Source of the DNA: Cereibacter_A sp052244495 | GTDB taxonomy: Bacteria > Pseudomonadota > Alphaproteobacteria > Rhodobacterales > Rhodobacteraceae | DNA: 64,000 nt | Strand: one strand, 5' to 3' | NCBI GenBank assembly: GCA_052244495.1 | Contig: JBQPXH010000007.1 | Part shown: piece by piece, positions 59,792 through 64,000 of the stretch | Layout: the number at the start of each line of letters is the position of its first letter | Numbering within the stretch: the first letter of the stretch is position 1 | The notes under the pieces: model-generated | What the model saw: only the letters and a program-made list of their open reading frames with translations | Told to the model about the DNA's origin: nothing | The model's database searches: none | Program-made: the position numbers and the translations under genes

Positions 59792-62220
59792 TGAAGAGAC
59801 TGGTCGTCATCGGGGCCGGGATGGCCTCGGGCCGCATGCTGGAACACCTGCTGGGGCAGGATCCGGACTGGCAGGTCACGCTGTTCAACGCAGAGCCGCG
59901 TGGCAACTACAACCGCATCATGCTCTCGCCGGTGCTGTCGGGCGAGAAGACCCATGCCGAGATCGTCACTCATGACGAGGACTGGTATGCCGACCGCGGG
60001 ATCGACTGCCGCTTCGGCGAGCCGGTGGTGAAGATCGACCGCGCCGCCCGCATGGTGCTGACGAACAAGGGCTTCGCGCCCTACGACAAGCTGGTGATCG
60101 CCACGGGCTCCGCGCCCTTCATCATCCCGGTTCCGGGGAAGGACCTGCCGGGCGTGGTCAGCTACCGCGACCTCGACGACACGAACGCGATGATCGCTGC
60201 GGCGCAGCCGGGAGCGAAGGCCGTAGTGATCGGCGGCGGGCTGCTGGGCCTCGAGGCGGCGGCGGGGCTCGCCCTGCGTGGCATGGAGGTCACCGTCATC
60301 CACCTGATGGGCCACCTGATGGAGCGCCAGCTTGACCCCTCGGCGGGCTACCTGCTGCAGAAGGCGCTGGAGGCGCGCGGCATCCGCATCCACTGCAAGG
60401 GCGCGACGAAGGCGATCCTCGGCAATGGCCGGGTCGAGGCCGTGCTGCTGGAAGATGGCACGACCTATGGCGCCGACCTCGTCGTGATGGCGGTGGGCAT
60501 CCGCCCCGAGACGCGGCTCGCGCAGGACGCGGGCCTCGAGATGGGTCGCGGCATCGCCGTGGACGACCGGATGGTGACCTCGGACCCCGACATCCTGGCC
60601 GTCGGCGAATGCGTCGAGCACGACGGACAGCTCTTCGGCCTCGTGGCGCCGCTCTACGATCAGGCGAAGGTGGTGGCCGCGACGCTGGCGGGGCGCGAGG
60701 CCGCCTTCCGTCCCGTGCAGACCGCCACAAAGCTGAAGGTGACGGGCTGCGACCTCTTCTCGGCCGGCGACTTCGCCGAAGGACCGGGGCGCGAGGACAT
60801 CGTCTTTCGCGATCCCGGCCGCGGCGTCTACAAGCGGCTGGTGATCGAGGCCGACCAGCTGGTGGGCGCGGTGATGTATGGCGACACCGCCGACGGCGCC
60901 TGGTTCTTCGGGCTGATCAAGGACGCAACCGACATCTCGGAGATGCGCGAGACGCTGATCTTTGGCCCGGCCTTTCAAGGGGGCGCCCCCGCGGACCCTA
61001 TGGCGGCCGTTGCAGCCTTGCCGCCTGAGGCGGAGATCTGCGGCTGCAACGGCGTCTGCAAGGGCCGGATCGTCGAGGCCGTCACGGGGGGCGCCCATAC
61101 GCTCGATGCGGTGCGGGCCCGGACCAAGGCCAGCGGCTCCTGCGGGACCTGCACAGGCCTCGTCGAGCAGGTGATGGCGCTGACTCTGGGCGACAGCTTC
61201 GTGAAACCCGCGGCGCAGCCGATGTGCAGGTGCACCGACCTGACGCACGAGGACGTGCGCCGCCTGATCAGGGCCGATGGGCTGAAGTCGATCCCCGCCG
61301 TGATGCAGGAGCTCGGCTGGACCTCGGCCGGGGGCTGCGCCTCGTGCCGGCCGGCGCTGAACTACTACCTGCTGGCCGACTGGCCGCTGGAGTATCAGGA
61401 CGACCGCCAGTCGCGCTTCGTGAATGAACGGAACCACGCCAACATCCAGAAGGACGGCACCTATTCCGTCGTGCCCCGGATGTGGGGCGGCGTCACCACG
61501 CCCGCCGAACTGCGCGCCATTGCCGATGCCGCCGACAGGTACAACGTGCCGATGGTCAAGGTGACCGGCGGGCAGCGCATCGACCTGCTGGGCGTGCGGA
61601 AAGAGGACCTGCCCGCCATGTGGGCCGACCTGAACGCGGCCGGCATGGTCTCGGGGCACGCCTATTCGAAGGGGCTCAGGACAGTGAAGACCTGTGTCGG
61701 CTCCGAGTTCTGCCGCTTCGGCACGCAGGATTCGACGGGCCTCGGGATCAGGCTGGAGAAGCTGCTCTGGGGATCGTGGACGCCGGCCAAGGTCAAGCTT
61801 GGCGTCTCGGGCTGCCCGAGGAACTGCGCCGAGGCCACCTGCAAGGACATCGGCGTGGTCTGCGTCGACTCGGGCTACGAGATCAGCGTCGCGGGCGCGG
61901 CCGGCATGGAGGTCAAGCAGACCGAGCTTCTCTGCAAGGTCGCGACCGAGGAGGAGGCGATGGAGGTCATCGCAGCCTTCACCCAGCTCTACCGCGAGAA
62001 CGCCCGCTACCTGCACCGGATCTACAAATGGGTCGCGAAGGTCGGCCTCGACTGGTGCCGCGAGCAGATCGCCGACCCGCAGACGCGCGCCGCGCTCTGC
62101 GAGCGGTTCGCGATCAGCCAGTCGGTCTACCAGAAGGACCCCTGGGCCGAACACGCCGCCCCCGATGAGCGCGGGAAGTGGCACCCCCTCGCCGATCTGA
62201 CGCTGGAGGCCGCGGAATGA
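59788..62220 (+). CDS. nirB: assimilatory nitrite reductase [NAD(P)H] large subunit
   Basis: An 810-residue multidomain enzyme that reduces nitrite to ammonium. FAD/NAD domains: VVIGAGMASGRMLEHLL and VVIGGGLLGLEAAAGLAL. Two BFD-type [2Fe-2S] domains (CGCNGVCKGRIVEAV..CGTCTG and CRCTDLTHEDVRRLI..CASCRPAL). Siroheme/[4Fe-4S] cysteines in CVGSEFCRFG and GCPRNCAEATCKDIG. The start overlaps the nrtCD stop (ATGA) and its end overlaps nirD. Confidence 0.95.
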   Translation: MMKRLVVIGAGMASGRMLEHLLGQDPDWQVTLFNAEPRGNYNRIMLSPVLSGEKTHAEIVTHDEDWYADRGIDCRFGEPVVKIDRAARMVLTNKGFAPYDKLVIATGSAPFIIPVPGKDLPGVVSYRDLDDTNAMIAAAQPGAKAVVIGGGLLGLEAAAGLALRGMEVTVIHLMGHLMERQLDPSAGYLLQKALEARGIRIHCKGATKAILGNGRVEAVLLEDGTTYGADLVVMAVGIRPETRLAQDAGLEMGRGIAVDDRMVTSDPDILAVGECVEHDGQLFGLVAPLYDQAKVVAATLAGREAAFRPVQTATKLKVTGCDLFSAGDFAEGPGREDIVFRDPGRGVYKRLVIEADQLVGAVMYGDTADGAWFFGLIKDATDISEMRETLIFGPAFQGGAPADPMAAVAALPPEAEICGCNGVCKGRIVEAVTGGAHTLDAVRARTKASGSCGTCTGLVEQVMALTLGDSFVKPAAQPMCRCTDLTHEDVRRLIRADGLKSIPAVMQELGWTSAGGCASCRPALNYYLLADWPLEYQDDRQSRFVNERNHANIQKDGTYSVVPRMWGGVTTPAELRAIADAADRYNVPMVKVTGGQRIDLLGVRKEDLPAMWADLNAAGMVSGHAYSKGLRTVKTCVGSEFCRFGTQDSTGLGIRLEKLLWGSWTPAKVKLGVSGCPRNCAEATCKDIGVVCVDSGYEISVAGAAGMEVKQTELLCKVATEEEAMEVIAAFTQLYRENARYLHRIYKWVAKVGLDWCREQIADPQTRAALCERFAISQSVYQKDPWAEHAAPDERGKWHPLADLTLEAAE

Positions 62221-62549
62221 GCATGATCGACATCGGCGCGCTGGACGAGATCCCGGCGCAGGGCGCCCGCGTGGTGAAGACGGCGCATGGCTGCCTCGCA
62301 GTCTTCCGCACCGCCGACGACCGCGTCTTCGCTCTGGACGACCGCTGCCCGCACAAAGGCGGCCCGCTCTCGGAGGGGATCGTGCACGGCACCTCCGTCA
62401 CCTGCCCGCTGCACGGCTGGGTCTTCTCGCTGGAAACCGGCCTCGCACAGGGCGCGGACGAGGGCCATGTGCGCACCTTCGCCACCACCGTCGAGGGCGG
62501 ACGCATCCTGATCGACGCGGGCCTGCTGGCGCGGAGGTCGGCGGCATGA
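62217..62549 (+). CDS. nirD: nitrite reductase small subunit (Rieske-type)
   Basis: A 110-residue Rieske-fold protein with both cluster motifs, CPHKGGPLSEG and CPLHGWVFSLETG. It forms the assimilatory nitrite reductase with NirB. The ATG at 62217 overlaps the nirB stop by 4 bases; a further upstream start would overlap nirB heavily. Confidence 0.93.
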   Translation: MSMIDIGALDEIPAQGARVVKTAHGCLAVFRTADDRVFALDDRCPHKGGPLSEGIVHGTSVTCPLHGWVFSLETGLAQGADEGHVRTFATTVEGGRILIDAGLLARRSAA

Positions 62550-64000
62550 CCGGCCCCGTCCGCACCACCTGCCCCTATTGCGGGGTCGGCTGCGGCGTGA
62601 TCGCCACGCCGGACGGCGCGGGCGGGATCGCCATCTCGGGCGACCCGGATCATCCGGCCAACCGGGGGCGGCTCTGCTCCAAGGGCTCGGCGCTGGCCGA
62701 GACCCTGGTGCCCGACGGGCGGCTTCTCGCTCCCCGCATCGCCGGGCGCGAAGTGGGCTGGGACGAGGCGCTGGACCTCGTCGCAGCCCGCTTCGGCGCA
62801 GCCATCGCCGAGCACGGGCCGGACTCGGTCGCCTTCTACGTCTCGGGCCAACTCCTGACCGAGGACTACTATGTCGCCAACAAGCTGATGAAGGGCTTCA
62901 TCGGCTCGGCCAATATCGACACCAACTCGCGGCTCTGCATGGCCTCCTCGGTGGCGGGCCATCGCCGCGCCTTCGGGTCGGACACGGTGCCCGGACAGTA
63001 CGAGGATCTGGAACTGGCCGACGTGGTGGTGCTGGTCGGCTCGAACCTCGCCTGGTGCCATCCGGTGCTCTACCAGCGGCTCGCCGCGGCCCGAGCATCG
63101 CGCCCCGCCATGCGCGTGGTCGTGGTCGACCCGCGCCGCACCGCGACCTGCGATCTGGCGGACCTGCATCTTCCCATCGCCTCCGGCGGCGACGGCGCGC
63201 TCTTCAATCTTCTGCTGGCGGCGCTCGCGGATCGCGGCGCGCTGGACCAAGGGTTCATAGCCCATGTCGCGGGCCTCGATGCGGCACTGGCCGCCGCCCG
63301 GGCCACCGATCCCGCCGCGACCGGGCTTTCCCCGGACGAGATCGCGCGCTTCCTCGACCTCTGGATCGGCGCCGAGCGGGTCGTCACCGTCTACAGCCAG
63401 GGGATCAACCAGTCTTCCTCAGGCACCGACAAGGTGAACGCGATCCTGAACTGCCATCTCGCCACCGGGCGGATCGGGCGGCCGGGGATGGGACCGTTCT
63501 CGGTGACCGGCCAGCCGAACGCCATGGGAGGGCGCGAGGTCGGCGGTCTCGCCAACATGCTCGCCTGCCATCTGGATCTGGAGAACCCCGCCCACCGCGA
63601 GGCCGTGCAGGGCTTCTGGCGAAGCCCCGCCCTGCCAGAGCGCCCCGGCCTGAAGGCCGTGGACATGTTCCGCGCCGTCGAGGAGGGGCGGATCAAGGCA
63701 CTCTGGATCATCTGCACCAATCCGGCCGTCTCGATGCCCGAGGCCGACCGCGTCGCCCGCGCCATCTCCGGCTGCGACTTCGTCGTGGTGTCGGACATCA
63801 TGGCGCAGACCGACACGACGCGCCTCGCACACGTCCTGCTGCCCGCCACCGGCTGGGGCGAGCGGAACGGCACCGTCACCAATTCCGAGCGGATGATTTC
63901 CAGGCAGCGCCCGTTCCTTCCTGCGCCGGGAGAAGCGCGGGACGACTGGCGCATCCTCGCCAGCGTCGCGCGCCGCATGGGCTGGGACGAGGCCTTCGAC
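62546..64000 (+). CDS. nasA: assimilatory nitrate reductase catalytic subunit (3' end cut by window)
   Basis: 485 residues of the molybdopterin enzyme are present; it runs off the right edge (full length is usually about 870-900). N-terminal [4Fe-4S] cysteines are Cys9, Cys12, Cys16 and Cys44 (TTCPYCGVGCGV and RLCSKG). Cys131 in TNSRLCMASS is the molybdenum ligand. MGD-binding segments follow, including SSSGTDKVNAILNCHLATGRIGRPGMGPFS broken by the loop. Start overlaps nirD by 4 bases. It needs molybdate, linking it to the modABC locus. Confidence 0.93.
   Translation, partial: MTGPVRTTCPYCGVGCGVIATPDGAGGIAISGDPDHPANRGRLCSKGSALAETLVPDGRLLAPRIAGREVGWDEALDLVAARFGAAIAEHGPDSVAFYVSGQLLTEDYYVANKLMKGFIGSANIDTNSRLCMASSVAGHRRAFGSDTVPGQYEDLELADVVVLVGSNLAWCHPVLYQRLAAARASRPAMRVVVVDPRRTATCDLADLHLPIASGGDGALFNLLLAALADRGALDQGFIAHVAGLDAALAAARATDPAATGLSPDEIARFLDLWIGAERVVTVYSQGINQSSSGTDKVNAILNCHLATGRIGRPGMGPFSVTGQPNAMGGREVGGLANMLACHLDLENPAHREAVQGFWRSPALPERPGLKAVDMFRAVEEGRIKALWIICTNPAVSMPEADRVARAISGCDFVVVSDIMAQTDTTRLAHVLLPATGWGERNGTVTNSERMISRQRPFLPAPGEARDDWRILASVARRMGWDEAFD

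Noticed and set aside
1..64000. CRISPR arrays, insertion sequences, tRNA or rRNA genes, attachment sites
   Set aside because: I looked for regular repeat-spacer units, transposase-like proteins and cloverleaf-like sequences in all gaps and saw none. The inverted repeats found are short hairpins between operon genes.

Overview
The window looks like a chromosomal segment of a high-GC alphaproteobacterium, most likely Rhodobacterales (Rhodobacter/Paracoccus-like). This rests on overall base composition, many TRAP, tricarboxylate-type and ABC uptake systems, a Mop/ModE-type molybdate locus and a NasTS-type nitrate assimilation cluster. I saw no rRNA, tRNA, CRISPR array, transposase or phage gene. 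Genes are densely packed and mostly in operons joined by 1-4 base stop/start overlaps.

Layout. 0-4.5 kb: end of a molybdenum hydroxylase (isoquinoline oxidoreductase type) with its diheme cytochrome, then a TRAP transporter on the other strand. 5.2-9.8 kb: mprF, and a small ribbon-helix-helix regulator plus polyhydroxyalkanoate depolymerase-type esterase. 10.2-13.5 kb: a tight four-gene cassette (acyl-CoA dehydrogenase-like, PIG-L deacetylase, NodS-like methyltransferase, family 2 glycosyltransferase) that looks like an uncharacterised glycoconjugate or small-molecule pathway. 13.5-17.7 kb: modE - Mo-boxes - mop - modABC. 17.8-33.4 kb: a long minus-strand sugar block combining a galactofuranose-type ABC importer (ytfQRT-yjfF), a ChvE-GguAB importer, and the oxidative L-arabinose/D-galactose enzymes (dehydrogenase, lactonase, dehydratase, GguC, KDPGal aldolase), with a GntR repressor at the end and a divergent LysR (GbpR-like) at the start.

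33.7-37.8 kb: a tripartite tricarboxylate-type transporter (tctCBA) overlapping a shikimate/quinate dehydrogenase-like gene. 38-46.3 kb: housekeeping and accessory genes (Tat-exported transglutaminase-like protein, phytochelatin synthase-like protease, exonuclease III, glycolipid-binding domain protein, LuxR solo, MscS channel, two VOC proteins, Pcm). 46.3-48.7 kb: a large soluble PAS/GAF HWE histidine kinase. 49.1-53.4 kb: a zinc-type locus in which an FtsX/MacB-like ABC pair and an alkaline phosphatase plus DUF3299-like protein diverge from a spacer holding a Zur-box-like palindrome. 53.5-64 kb: nitrate/nitrite assimilation (nasT-nasS, a leader RNA with an ANTAR-type hairpin and terminator, nrtA, nrtB, a fused double ATPase nrtCD, nirB, nirD, nasA running off the edge).

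Links between regions. Molybdate uptake (modABC) supplies two molybdoenzymes at the window edges (the hydroxylase and NasA). In five operons the gene for the exported substrate-binding protein is followed by a strong stem-loop before the membrane-component gene, and the exported phosphatase gene shows the same arrangement. This suggests a common way of making excess periplasmic protein.
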